Notes: a model not told the origin generated them from the letters alone. Shown: positions 33,097 to 44,235, counted from the first letter of the stretch. The stretch is 64,000 nucleotides of DNA from Doryteuthis pealeii (GCA_023376005.1 CM042157.1:54088512-54152511); one strand, 5' to 3'. Translations and numbers: made by a program.

Positions 33097-33595
33097 AAGG
33101 TCATTCAATGAATAAGTGGAATTTTTTTTCTGTATATGTAAAATCTGCATTGTTTGGAATTGGTTTACAGCAAAAATTATTTTAATCTTGCAAAAATATT
33201 TGTTTTGAGGCTAATCAAAATGATAGCAAATCAAACTGCTCTAGACTTGAACAGATATATCATCAAATTTTTGGTGGCTGAAAAAATATTTAAAATGGTG
33301 TTAAAAATAGATTTGCCACTATGAGCCTTAGTTGAAAAGACAGTCCATAAAATGGAAACCTAATGACTCTTCAGTAAAGAATAAAGATCTGGGTGCAGTG
33401 GTCAGTAAAATCATGCTGACATTTTTCTGGGACATGGGAGAACCGATGAATATTGATTTCTTTGAAAAAGGTGTAACTGTAAACAGTTCTTCTTATTGCC
33501 TACTCCTTAGGCAAAATTCAACTTATTTATTTGATGACACTTGTACTTATTGTGTAAGTATTTTCTGTTATTAGGCTACAAACTTATTGACTTAT
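33097..33595 (+). mobile_element. Internally deleted mariner copy 1
   Basis: The 5' end AAGGTCATTCAATGAATAAG is a mariner-type terminus. Coding remnants follow: an N-terminal part with IIKFLVAEKIF, then, after a deletion, the mid-to-late transposase region (VVSKIMLTFFWDMGE, IDFFEKGVTVNSSSYCLLLR) within the 80-codon frame at 33332-33574. The first catalytic aspartate block is missing. No 3' terminus is recognised, so the copy is 3' truncated and inactive. Confidence 0.75.
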
Positions 33596-34250
33596 GTATA
33601 CATATTTATATGGATATAAATATATCTGTACACTGTTCACTATGAGTTAGTCCACTGTTGAATTGAACAACAACAACATCTAAGCATTACTGAATTTGTC
33701 CATAAAAAAAGCTGTTATTTATAGCACTCAGGAATATTCCATATTTGTGTCTGGGTGATCCCATTCCTGAAGTCCTGATTGGCAGTTGTCTTAGTGGGGT
33801 TAGTTCTACTAGATAAATATCCACCATTCTGCATTATCCTGGTGGCAATCCAGGTTCTGTATTGACCTACAGCTTTTATGCTGCCTTGTCTGCTAATTCA
33901 ATAATAATTGGAATCCCACTCTGATAGTGAGTATTGCTTCTACATACACATACATAGACAGAAATAAAGTATTGAGATTAGTGAATAAGTTAGCCTACAA
34001 ATCTCAAATGACCTATCATGATGTGTTCTCTATTCACAAAGTGGGCCATAAATTTTACCAAATTTAATATGGTATGTAACTTATAAGGCACTATCCAAAG
34101 GTTTAGAGCTGAGCCAAGGGAACCTTTTCATATTTAAAGGCTACAGTGAAATTTATTGTCTACTAATATGGCTACACTTAAATTTTGTGATAGTTGTATT
34201 GAACTACAATTTGAGTGGATATGAAACCAATTTTTGAAGCCAATGCTTTC
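33596..34250. other. No gene recognised
   Basis: AT-rich, possibly single-copy. A slightly more GC-rich part at about 33740-33920 has no resemblance to other repeats here. Confidence 0.45.
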
Positions 34251-34254
34251 TTGA

Positions 34255-34335
34255 TATATTTGATTTGTTTGGTTTATTTAACAGTGACTCAACCCCTTAT
34301 GGGTTATTTAATGCTGAAATTTGATTGATTTGTAA
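34255..34335 (-). repeat. SINE B tail fragment (inverted)
   Basis: TTGTTTGGTTTATTTAACAG and TTATGGGTTATTTAATGCTG. A near-identical fragment is at 51435-51510. Confidence 0.55.
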
Positions 34336-34419
34336 ATGTATGATTATAATTATAACTATATTTTCAATGTTTCAAAAAATTGCACATTTTTGTCAATAAT
34401 CCTTTGTTCAAACAGTTAT

Positions 34420-34640
34420 AAGATAGAAAGTATTCCTATCTAATACAAATAATTTAAACATTTATAATATATATAATTTTTAACATATTTATATGGTTTC
34501 AAGTATTCCTAATTCTCATTCTAATAATTTATTTATATGGTGTTATATTTAATTATATTGTTTCAGGTAATTATTTCTATTTACTAATAATCATTTATTT
34601 GCATTCAGTTATGTTTTCAATCAACTAATCTATATATCAA
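34420..34640 (-). repeat. Repeat D internal fragment (inverted)
   Basis: AGTATTCCTATCTAATACAA and TGTTTCAGGTAATTATTTCT are the inverted AGATAGGAATACT/AATTACTTGAAACC motifs of D. Confidence 0.6.
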
Positions 34641-34674
34641 TACTCTTGTTCCTTAATCTTCTGACTGTTATTAT

Positions 34675-34795
34675 CTTGTAACACCCTCTGGTTAAAAATG
34701 AGACCATCCAAATCGTTTCCAAGATGTAATGTGAAAATGTAAACCTTGATTATCTGGTGTTGCTTATCTGCCGAATTCTTACTTCAATATTACTT
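34675..34795 (+). repeat. Family G repeat, copy 1
   Basis: ACACCCTCTGGTTAAAAATG, GAGACCATCCAAATC and ATTATCTGGTGTTGCTTATC. The same sequence recurs in the same orientation at 52605-52730. In both places it follows family D-type sequence. Confidence 0.65.
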
Positions 34796-35110
34796 CAGCT
34801 AAATAATGGACTATTCTGTTTTTATTGTAAAGAAAGAAAGGTAAGAAAAATGACATGCTGCACAGAAAATATATAAGAAAGAAAGAGAGTAGGGGAAAGA
34901 TAGAGAGGGGGTGAGCGCACAGAAGCAATAATGCTTATCTGTTTCAATTGAACATAATGAAAAGATGAAAAAAAAGAGCAAGAGAGAGTTAAATCAAGAA
35001 TATTATACTTTTTACATATTGAACAAATGCAATAGCTCTTAAGTAAACATATCAAATATTGTAATAATTAAATTATCATACTGTGGTATATCCACAGGTC
35101 CTTCTAGTAA
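34796..35110. other. No gene recognised
   Basis: Purine-rich on the plus strand near 34830-34910 (GAAAGAAAG, AGAGAGGGGGTGAG). The 77-codon minus-strand frame here is low complexity and not credible. Confidence 0.45.
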
Positions 35111-35114
35111 TAAT

Positions 35115-35290
35115 AATCCTCAGTATCCTGAATGGACCTGGAAGTAATAGCAATGAAGAAGTACTCCATACTCACCAGAGCTCAAAAACTGGATCCTCAC
35201 CACCAGATGCCGTTTAGTGTCATATACCCAGGACGCACCTCATTTTTTGGTGTGGATCTTACCTCCCATCAGTGTTCTCTACACTCCACT
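35115..35290 (-). repeat. Repeat D core (inverted)
   Basis: AATGGACCTGGAAGTAATAG, ACCAGATGCCGTTTAGTGTC and ATACCCAGGACGCACCTC are inverted D core motifs. Confidence 0.75.
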
Positions 35291-36235
35291 GACATGTAGA
35301 TGATATTAGAATTTCAGTGTTATAAAATATTACTCATGTATGCAAATTTGTTTTCTGAAAATTAAATTTCAAAATTTGACATAAACATAAATATACAAAA
35401 TACATAAGTTATCCACCTACACTGGTTGTCATATAAATTTTAATGTGTGTTTTCTATTTCTTCTATTTTCACACACACACATACATATACACACACAAAA
35501 AATAATCACCTCTTCCCCTGTTAGTGACATGAATATACAGTCTGTTGAGCAAAGATCATGTTGGTGCAAGATGAGATGAGCTTTGATACATTTAAATTGA
35601 AAACACATTCACTGTTCCACACTTTACTCATGCATACACTTGCACTGTTACCCATACATAAAGACTTAAACATTTATGCACATGTAATAGATGCACATCA
35701 TGTTAAGTATTGTCAAGTCTGAAAATCCAGTGTAAATAAACAATAAATGAAGTTTTAATGTATAAAGCATGTTCCTTTTTTATTTTATATTCATTCTTAT
35801 TTTATTTCATTTGCAATAGGAGACTATAATGTGGACTACATCTCTATTGAAAAGCTGGTGTATAAAAAAAAAAAAAAAAAACAAAATGTGGGTACTTGGG
35901 GGTAGTGTCTGAAAAATAAATAAAGGACTTGCATACAACAGGAATGGTATTTTTTTAAATTTTAAAAAAGATTTTAAGGATTTTATTTTTGGCAGAGATT
36001 TGAAATTAAAAAATAAAATAAAAAAAGACTAATTTTCATCCCCTTTTGAAATAATCGGAATATTTAAAAGAAACAAGGAAATTGTAAAATCTAAGGTGAA
36101 TAGAGACTATTAAAAGCATGGAAGCAATTATTTCATGATGGTAACTTTCTTTTCATTTACAACCCATATATTAACTGAATGTAAAAAGGAGCCTATGGCT
36201 CAATGCCTTTGTATTTAGGTTTGATAACAATACCT
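35291..36235. other. No gene recognised
   Basis: AT-rich, with a short AC-rich run near 35470-35500 and a poly-A run near 35866-35881. Confidence 0.5.
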
Positions 36236-36239
36236 CTTA

Positions 36240-36555
36240 CCTTGTATTACCCTGTCAGCTGATCTTAGAATATGCTGACTATATACCCTGTTATGGGTTA
36301 AGACCAAAAAGGAGTGGGGGCGTCCTGGGAATGACACTAAACTGCCTCTGATTGTGAGTTTCCAGTTCTGTGGTGTGTGGAGTGGAATGTGGAGTATCTC
36401 TTCATTGCTATTTCTCTCAAGTCCATTCTCAGAGTGGTAGTGGTATGGGTCAAATAGATCTGTTTAAAAATTATTCATATTCATTAGAAATACTTGATGC
36501 CATATAACTAAATATTTTGTATTAAGAATATTTACTTGAAGATATAACTTTTCCC
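36240..36555 (+). repeat. Repeat D copy, 5' part
   Basis: ACCCTGTCAGCTGATCTTAG, GGGAATGACACTAAACTGCC and TATGGGTCAAATAGATCTG. The tail is missing; the next element starts downstream. Confidence 0.75.
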
Positions 36556-37126
36556 TCTTTATCTGATAATTAGCTGTTGGTGACTATGCTGCATTAGCAA
36601 AATTTTGAAAGTTGAAACACTTTTTTGAAATTCTTTTATTTGGACTTTGTTTTTAGGGGTTTAATTCTGTAGGGAGTTTAGAGAGTATCTTTTTTTGTAT
36701 CTACAAGGGTCATTCAGTAAATAATGGAATTAAAAAAAAAAAACAGAATAAATTTTTTTCATAATTGTTTTATGCACAAATGTAAATTCTGCATTGTTTG
36801 GATTTGATTTATAGCAAAACTCATTCTAATCTCACAAAATTTGTTTTTTGAGGTTATTCAAAATGGTGACAATTCAAAGTGCTCCAGGGTTGAAGAGATT
36901 TCTGTCATCAAATTTTTGCTGGATAAAAAGTGTAAACTATATGAAATTTACAGTAGAATGTATGATGTGTACAGAGAAGCATGTTGTAGTAAAAAAAATG
37001 TCCATGGAGTGAAAACACACTGACTCTCGGGTAAAGAAAAAGTCTCAGACACAGCGGTCAGTAAAGAAGGTCATGCTGACAGTCTTCTAGAACATGAAAG
37101 GTCCCACCATTATTGATTTCCTTGAA

Positions 37127-37156
37127 AAAGGTGCAACTGTAAACAGTTGCACCTTT
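37127..37156. repeat. 30 bp near-perfect palindrome in mariner copy 2
   Basis: AAAGGTGCAACTGT and its exact reverse complement are separated by two As. It lies where mariner coding sequence stops matching copy 1. Confidence 0.9.
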
Positions 37157-37189
37157 ATAAAAATAAAAATGTGTTTCATAGAAATTGAT

Positions 37190-38340
37190 CCACAACTTCT
37201 CAGATCCTGTCTATTTGTTGAATTTTAGAAGGGGTATGAGCAAAAAAATCTCAAGGCAACGCTTTTCTCTAAGGCATTTGACTACCCAAAGGAAAGATGG
37301 AGCAAATACTACTAGTCTACTACTATGGTCTCCTCAAAGAAACTATTACCGCTATGATGATGCTTTACAAAGACATAAAAGCAATGTCTGTTCACCTGAT
37401 TATGACACAGATTTCTTTGACATTGTCACTGGAGTCCTACAAGAGATACATTAGCACCATTTCTATTTATAATATGCCTAAGCATACTACATACTATGAA
37501 CATCATTAGATCTAATAAAAAAAAAGGGTACACGCTAAAAAGGACAAGAAGCCGGAGATATCCTACAGAAACTATTACAGATGCAGACTATGCAGATGAT
37601 CGAGTGCTTCTCGTAAATACACATACACAAGCTGAATCACTGCCGCATAGCCTAGAGAAGACAGAGGCATTGGCGTCTATGTGAAATCAAAACTGAATTC
37701 ATGGGTTTCAAACAAGATGGGGACATCTCCTGACTGGATGGTAAGTCTCTCAAATTAGTAGATCATTTCCCATACCTAGGTAGTGATATCTCATCTACAG
37801 AATGTGATGTCAATATGCTCATAGGAAATGCATGGGCTGCTATAGGTAGATTATTGATCATATGGAAATCTGATATTGCTGATAAGATAAAACAAGAACT
37901 CTTCCAAGCTGTAGCTGTGTCAATGCTAATGTATGGCTGCACCACTTGGACTCTAACGAAATATTTAGAGAAAAAGCTAGATGGGAATTACACAAGGATG
38001 CTGTGTGTTGTCTTGAACAAGTCTTAGAAGCAGCATCCCAACAAAATTTAGCCCTCTGGCTACTTGCCTCCTATTATACAAATTATCCAAATAAGACAAA
38101 CCATCCATGCTGGACATTGCTAGAGAAGCAAGGATGAACTCATTTGATGTTCTCCTGTGGACACATACACATGAACATATGGACCAGCAAAAACCTACAT
38201 CAATCAACTCTGTGTAGATTCTGGATCTCATGCAGAAGACTTGCCAGGGGTAATGACTGATAGGAACAGGTGGCAAGAGAATTATGGGAATCTATGCTGT
38301 CAGTACGACCTCATGATGATGATGATGATGATGATGATAT
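37190..38340 (+). pseudogene. LINE reverse transcriptase pseudogene (3' half)
   Basis: Frame-shifted but readable reverse transcriptase: MEQILLVYYYGLLKETITAM, DYDTDFFDIVTGVLQ, TITDADYADDRVLL (the YADD catalytic box), LIGNAWAAIGRLLIIWKSDI, VAVSMLMYGCTTWTLTK, KLDGNYTRMLCVVLNKS, then a C-terminal part near 38100-38300. It ends in a (GAT)n tail at about 38314-38339. It lacks the endonuclease and the start of the reverse transcriptase. At least three frameshifts and several stops. The overlapping frames of 60-99 codons at 37185-38276 are pieces or shadows of it. Confidence 0.85.
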
Positions 38341-38558
38341 ATATGAAGGTCTTTAAGAAAAGTTCTAAGTCTCACCAAGACTTTATGACTGTTTGGTCCT
38401 TTGTTTAGGCCATTTTTTAAAATTTTTTTTAAAGATTTGTTGCACATCTCTCACCTTTGTATGCACAAAAATTAAGACAGAAATCTGAACAAGTTTTTCT
38501 AATTTTATAAAATGTGGCTCTTCTTTCTGGGTGAGGTTTAGAACATTTTGAATGACCC

Positions 38559-38561
<3 letters not shown>

Positions 38562-38595
<34 letters not shown>
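38562..38595. repeat. (TA)n microsatellite
   Basis: TA run beginning exactly at the mariner 3' end and target TA. Confidence 0.95.
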
Positions 38596-38598
<3 letters not shown>

Positions 38599-38745
38599 AG
38601 TTAATCCACAGACACGTGTTTCGAGGTTTCACCTCTCATCAGTGTGGCTACACTTTAACAGCTACCTCCAGCCGGGATCGAGACCTGACTGAATTTTCAT
38701 CTGTCAAGTCTCTTACCCATGCGGCTATTAGCATCTGTCAAATTT
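38596..38745 (-). repeat. tRNA-derived SINE of a separate family
   Basis: On the minus strand it reads TAGCCGCATGGGTAAGAGAC (A-box region), then GTCAGGTCTCGATCCCGGCT (B-box with one extra base). The following body (CACTGATGAGAGGTGAAACC) is not shared by families A-E. Confidence 0.5.
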
Positions 38746-39690
38746 AGGAGAATATTTAATTGATACATTTCTAAGAGGAAATGAATTCACGAGAGTCCTC
38801 TAACTTTGTAAACAAAGTGAGGGTTAGCTATACGCCAGACGGTGAATTTATCATGAAAAATGTTTTCTATGGGACAAGAATGCATATTGATATATAAGGA
38901 TATTGGAAATTAGAAAGGAATTTTAAAATGTTAAAATTGATGTGACCAACTAAACTTAAACCAAATTTCAAATTTTTACAAATGTTTATAGTTTATCAAT
39001 ATTTGATTAGACCAAGAAAAAGTTCACTCAATATTTCTGTTTAATCTATATCATGTTAAGAACATTCACTGGAAATGACTTCTGTTTTCTTTTTTTTTAA
39101 TGAGAAACATAGGATAAAAATAAATGCAATGTGTATCCACTACCAAACAAAGATCTATCAAATATATATTTTTGATTGAAATTTATTAGTCCAATCCCCC
39201 ACTGATAAAAAGTACCTGCCCCTTATCTCAAAGGGTCAGTTAGGTTTATTGTCTTATGTCTAAGCTGCATCCCCCCGCCCCCTGACAGGACTAGGACAAT
39301 ATTTATTCCTAGCCTCACAGGTGGGTTATTTCCTAGGTGGGTCCCCATGTCAAAAACTGACTTTGTCATATTCTGCTATAATTTTGGTAGAGGGAGTTAA
39401 TCCTATATTTCCCTCGATTTGTGTTCATATTATGCAGACACTATTAAACAGGATACACATCTCCTATCTGATGAGTTTTTCCTTGGTTCCTTTTGAGTTT
39501 CTTGGATAATTTTTTAACATCATGGTGGAATTTGTTAATAAGTGCACTAAAATTTTCTTCCCGAGTACTTTTGGTACTACAAAGTGCCATCTTCAGGGGT
39601 GGATGTAATTGTTCAGAATTCTATTTAAACACAAAAATGTGGTTGAATGCACAAATAGTAGTGGGAGTAAACAGGAGTGAACTCACAGAA
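38746..39690. other. No gene recognised
   Basis: The open frames of 62 (39321-39509) and 86 (39493-39753) codons have no motif, and the latter ends in a (TA)n tyrosine-isoleucine repeat. A C-rich patch lies at about 39270-39290. Confidence 0.45.
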
Positions 39691-39693
39691 AGT

Positions 39694-39696
<3 letters not shown>

Positions 39697-39746
<50 letters not shown>
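39697..39746. repeat. (TA)n microsatellite
   Basis: Uninterrupted TA run of about 50 bp. Confidence 0.97.
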
Positions 39747-39752
<6 letters not shown>

Positions 39753-39884
39753 AGAAAGAGTGTTAAAAAAAGTATCAAATCTTAGGCTGTATTTATCAAG
39801 ACAAAAGTAAACAATCAATGATATATTAATTTTCAAAAATCCAGTGAATTTTCCATTAATCAAAACACCTCTAAATGTCCTTTT

Positions 39885-40272
39885 TTAATATGACATGTAG
39901 CTGCACTCTTGTATTTTTTTGAATGTCCTCCACATTCCCATAACTTACTTTTGCAACTCGAATGAAATTTCTTAAACTATCTGGTTACTGTACTGTGATC
40001 AACTGCATCTTCACCTTTCATACAACAAATGTTTTTGGTTGTGTCCTCACCATTTATAGCCCAGTTTGCACTTGTAAAGCATAAGTTTCCAAAATTAGAT
40101 TATGTTGCAAATTCATTTGTGTGGTTTTCAAATCTCACATTGAGTGAAGCAATATCACAATACTATCAAACATAGTGGTTACCTACTATGGCTTGAACTG
40201 CTTTTGTCACATGAAATACATGCCGCAAACTAGTATATACCAAAATATTGTAAAACTTTTGACTGACCCTAG
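39885..40272 (-). mobile_element. Mariner 5' end fragment (inverted)
   Basis: The minus strand begins CTAGGGTCAGTCAAAAGTTT, with TA outside it (40273-40274). This is the terminus of the same family as the element at 21335. Further in it encodes KGEDAVDHSTVTR followed by FKKFHSSCK, a mariner N-terminal helix-turn-helix motif region. The element is broken off before the catalytic domain. The 75-codon frame at 40166-40393 is incidental. Confidence 0.7.
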
Positions 40273-40444
40273 TATATGCATATTCATGCATAATATTTAT
40301 TATGACACTAGAATATTCCATTAGAAAGAGATGAGAGAACTGAAACTTGCTCTGCATCACTTGAAGTGAGAAAACATTGTCATACCGTAACAATAAAAAA
40401 AGGTGTCATTTAAAGAACTTCTACACTAAATGCAAATAAATTTG

Positions 40445-40700
40445 TGGCACTAGTTGTGTAATGGTTATCATCAAAGGAGATAGACCCAAATACCTGAGTT
40501 CAAATCCTGGATAACACTTCACATAGAATTAATGCCCTTGGGAAAGGCATGACTCCATCTCTTCTAACCCCAGTTATGGGTAAATAGAGGAGATTGGGTT
40601 CTTTAGTTTTGCTTAGGAGAAGGAAAACTCTGAATTTAAACCTACTTTACTCTGTTTGAAAATTTATCTTGTGTCTCATACTGCCTGTAATGGATGGGTT
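40445..40700 (+). repeat. SINE E copy, full length
   Basis: Head TAGTTGTGTAATGGTTATCA, B-box GAGTTCAAATCCTGG, centre CCCTTGGGAAAGGCATGACT and CCCAGTTATGGGTAAATAG, then GAAGGAAAACTCTGAATTTA and a tail ending GGATGGGTTGGGTTAATA. Best copy in the window for seeing the family order. Confidence 0.8.
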
Positions 40701-40884
40701 GGGTTAATACAGCACATAAATTATTATTTACTAAGTTTTACATACTCTGCCACATCAGTTTTAGATTGCTTACAGGATCTACTAAGCAGTCACCCATTTG
40801 ATTACCAAACTGGCTCATTGCTGCTTAACGTTAGTGATTTATCAAGAACTAGTGCTTTTTGCTTGATTTGACTAAGCCAGAAAA

Positions 40885-41545
40885 GGTTACCATTGATTGA
40901 TTTTAATGGCATGTCAAGCCATGTAGGTTTATTTTATGCCTAGAGGTTAAGGAATTGCATTTATTTTACATTTTATATTTGCATTTTTGTTTATTTAAAA
41001 AAAAAATTTTAATATGATATCAACTATTCCTACCTAATACAAATAATTTGCACACAGTTGTATGGTTTCAAGTATCCCTATATAATATTAATAGTTTATA
41101 CACTATTATTTGTTTTCAAATAACTATTTCTATTTAAAAAATAATTTCTTGGCACACAATTGTATGATTTCAAGTAACTAATAATAATAATAATCCTTAG
41201 TAAACAATTATAGTTTCAAATAACTACTCTTAATGCAAATAATTTGTACACAGTTATATGGTATCAAGTATTCCTATCTAATACAAATAATTTCTAAACA
41301 GATCTATTTGACCCATAGATGGGACCCTAACAGTTACTACCACTCCTGGTCTGAGTGGACCTGGGATTAATAGCTGCAAAGGGGATATTCCACACTCCCC
41401 AGTTCTCCAGAACTGAAGCCTCATCATTATCTGCAGTTTAGTGTCATACCCAGGACGCCTCCACTTTTTATTGGGGGTGGGTTTTTTTTTTTTATGTCTG
41501 CATGGATTATGATTAATGTATTCTAAACCCCACCGACAATTACCG
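40885..41545 (-). repeat. Repeat D, longest copy (inverted)
   Basis: The tail (ATTGATTTTAATGGCATGTC), internal AT-rich repeats and core (CAGTTTAGTGTCATACCCAG) through the start (TAAACCCCACCGACAATTAC) are all present. The 106-codon minus-strand frame at 41278-41598 reads the D core (RPGYDTKLQIMMRLQFWRTG). I take it as a translation of the repeat, not a host protein. Confidence 0.8.
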
Positions 41546-42385
41546 TAGTCTCTCATTTGTGTTAAAATGATCTTACTAAGCCGACATGTTTTACACATTA
41601 AAAAAAAATCATATAATAATAATATAGATCTGTGAAAGTATGCACACGAAAGAAATATATATTTGTATGTTTATGAAGTGGTGTGTCATTTGTTGTGTTT
41701 CTTTTCTAACTGCATTCGCGTGTACGTGTGTCCGTTTCAACCACGCGTTCATCCTCGGAGTGTGTGTGTGTGTGTGTGTGTGTGTATGTATGCGCTTGTG
41801 TGTCCTAGTTGACTCTTTAGTTTTTCCTTTCTATCCCTAACCCCCTATTTACAACCGTTGCCTTACGGTCGGGATGTTTTTTTTTTGGGGGGGGGGGGGG
41901 GCTCACTTGGCGAGAGGTAAGAGGGGGAAGGGGGCAGATGTTCTTTCGGTATTGTCCTTATCCGATATCCATGCTTTTCTTTGCCTTTGTGCTTCTAAAA
42001 TCAACAACCCAGCTGGAACTTTGCGTCAGGGCAGTGGGTAGCGCTTTTTCCCCTTTTCCTTCAAAGGGTTACCGTTACTGTAACGGCGTTACAATAAAAA
42101 TTTTCTATCCTATTAAAAAAAAAAATGTCTATACTGTTGGTTCTCGTTTTTTCCCCCTTATGTTTTTTTTTTTTACTTTTTAATTTGGCTCATCGCGTTT
42201 TTATTGATATTGAATAAACATACCCAACGGATTTATTTCCCTTGCATATTTGCTTTTAAAAAATAGCCACGAGAAAAATTTGAGTTCATCGTCGAAGAAA
42301 AAAGGCGGGGAAAGTATGACTGCGTTATTTAAAAGCGTCATTTTTAATGCACTAATCTATTTACTAGACGATCCGTGAAATCATT
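41546..42385. other. No gene recognised; (TG)n at 41760-41785
   Basis: It contains a TG microsatellite and a poly-T/poly-G junction at about 41878-41900. Frames of 66 (41640-41840) and 81 (41938-42183) codons read low-complexity sequence. GC is slightly higher around 41680-42080 with several CpGs, but no motif or splice structure is visible. Confidence 0.45.
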
Positions 42386-42387
42386 GG

Positions 42388-43095
42388 GGGAGTCTTGTCG
42401 GCTACGCTTAGAATACGCTGACTATATCCTCTTCAGGGGTATAGGTGCCCCATCCCCCCCCCCAAAAAAAAGAGATGGAGTTTAGAGGAGCGTAGAATAC
42501 TCCTTCATTGCCATTAGTCCCAGCTCAACTCTGACACAGAGTGATAGTATCTATTAGAGTCCCATCTCTGGTTCAAACAGATGTTTGAAAATTATTTGTA
42601 TTTGATTAGCATACTTGATACCATATAAATGTAAATTATTTTTAAATAGTTACTTGAAGCTATAATTAATTACTAGGGGTTATTACTTACTTTGTGGGTG
42701 TTGCATGCTGTCTTGAATACTGGATGCAGCACCCCACAAATAAGCAGCTGTACGACCACTAACCTCCTATCACACAAACCATCCAAGTAAGACAAACAAA
42801 ACATGCTGAACACTACTGTTGAACTAATGATGAACTCATAAGTGACGTTCTCTTGTGGAAACTTGCATGTGAACACACTAGTGTTGGCCAACCTCTCTGT
42901 GTAGACACTGGATGATACCGTGCCAGGAACGATGACTGACAGGGACAGGTGACAAGAGAGAGTGAAAGGAAGCCATGCTGTCAGCACAATTTGATGATAA
43001 CTTATAAACCATGTGATGATGTGCAAACAAATGCCTATTATTAAATAGAAATAATTACTTGAAACCGTATAATTATTAGTATTAAATAAGAATAC
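42388..43095 (+). repeat. Repeat D copy split by a LINE 3' fragment
   Basis: The D start (AGTCTTGTCGGCTACGCTTA), core and ATTACTTACTTT occur up to about 42690. After the LINE piece, D resumes with AAACCATGTGATGATGTGCAA and AATAATTACTTGAAACCGTA. Confidence 0.7.
42695..43012 (+). pseudogene. LINE 3' end fragment nested in repeat D
   Basis: It matches the end of the LINE at 37190-38340 (GTGTTGCATGCTGTCTTGAA, ACAAACCATCCAAGTAAGAC, GATGACTGACAGGGACAGGT, CATGCTGTCAGCACAATTTG). Heavily 5' truncated, as is usual for LINEs. The minus-strand 117-codon frame is its shadow. Confidence 0.8.
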
Positions 43096-43104
43096 TTAAA
43101 ACCA

Positions 43105-43440
43105 TACAACTGTGGGTATTCCTGGTATAACACTAAACTGTATCCAGTGGTGAGGCTCCAGTTCTGGAGATCTAAGGAGTGTGAGCCCCCCCCCTCCTTG
43201 TTATTACTCTCAGGTCCACCTGACACAAAGAGTCTGTTATGGTCCCATCTATGAGTCAAACAGATTTGTTTAAAAATGATTAGTATTTGATAAGAATATG
43301 TCAAACCCTATAACTGTGTGTAAACAAATGGTTATTATTAAATATAAATAATTACTTGAAACCATAGAATTATTAGTATTAGATAGGAATACTTGAGAGC
43401 CATTATGCAAATTATTTGTCTTAGATAGGAATATATTATA
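43105..43440 (+). repeat. Repeat D copy, partial
   Basis: GTATAACACTAAACTGTATCC, AGGCTCCAGTTCTGGAGATC, then TAGATAGGAATACTTGAGAG. A C-run at about 43187-43195 interrupts the core. Confidence 0.7.
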
Positions 43441-44235
43441 CAATATACCTATGAATTATTTGTATTTAAAAAAATTGCTTGAAACTTACTAAAGAAAACT
43501 TTGAATCCAAACCAGTTGTAAACCTGGAGAGGGATGGGCTTATACTCTATTTATGGTATCTCTATCTATCTGCCTGGGGATGAAATTGAAAACAAAGCTC
43601 TATACCAAGATCAAACTAAACTTTACTTGGGTAGAATTTTATGAGGAATCTAATAGTAATAGTATAATTATTATTTACTCCTGAATTCATTTAGGATTAT
43701 TAATGACTAAATTACCAGCTGTGGTATTAGAAAATAGGAAAAAATAAGTTGGTTAAGGTGAATAACTTTGATAAATTAGCAAATCTGATGAATTTCCATA
43801 TTGAGCATTCTGTTTAGAACCACTTACATTAATTATAACACTAAATGATTGTATGGCACTCCTTTTCAAAAACTAGTATTATTGGTAAATCGGGGTTAAC
43901 ATACACAAATTTCCTTTGTAGCATTTTCACAATAAGCACATCGAGTGATAGGTACTGCTATATAGTGGTGAGCAATATGAGGTTTAAAAAGTTTATACTT
44001 AAATTTAGCTGGATACATAAACAGCTTGTATATATATATGAACACTGTACCAAATTCATTTTCATGTCTTCTCTTCCATTGTCAGATATTTTATTAATAT
44101 TTTTATTCAGTATTGATAATGCATATTAATTTCTCTAAAAGTAACTTTAAAATAACACTAGGAGTCATAGTTAAGTAATAACAAAATTCTTTTTGTGGAA
44201 TGTTATTACATAACTGTGACAACTACTATAATTAT
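43441..44235. other. No gene recognised
   Basis: AT-rich. The 94-codon frame at 43845-44129 (+) has no family resemblance and no splice or start support. Confidence 0.45.

Larger units (their letters stand above)
36714..38561 (+). mobile_element. Internally deleted mariner copy 2, split by a LINE
   Basis: The 5' end ACAAGGGTCATTCAGTAAAT, preceded by TA (36712-36713), and the 3' end AACATTTTGAATGACCCTAT, followed by TA (38562-38563), form mariner-type inverted termini. Coding remnants: the 60-codon frame at 36841-37023 (VIKFLLDKKCKLYEIYSRMY) is the N-terminal DNA-binding part. A frame-shifted later region follows (SVKKVMLTVF, TIIDFLEKGATVNS). The block between is deleted and a LINE occupies 37190-38340. 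Inactive. Confidence 0.75.

Noticed and set aside
38314..38339. (GAT)n run as an independent microsatellite
   Set aside because: It sits exactly at the LINE 3' end and is best read as that element's simple-repeat tail.
41278..41598. 106-codon minus-strand frame with a protein-like look (RPGYDTKLQIM...)
   Set aside because: The same residues can be read from other repeat D copies, so it is a translated repeat rather than a host gene.
42673..43026. 117-codon minus-strand open frame
   Set aside because: Antisense of a LINE 3' fragment nested in repeat D.
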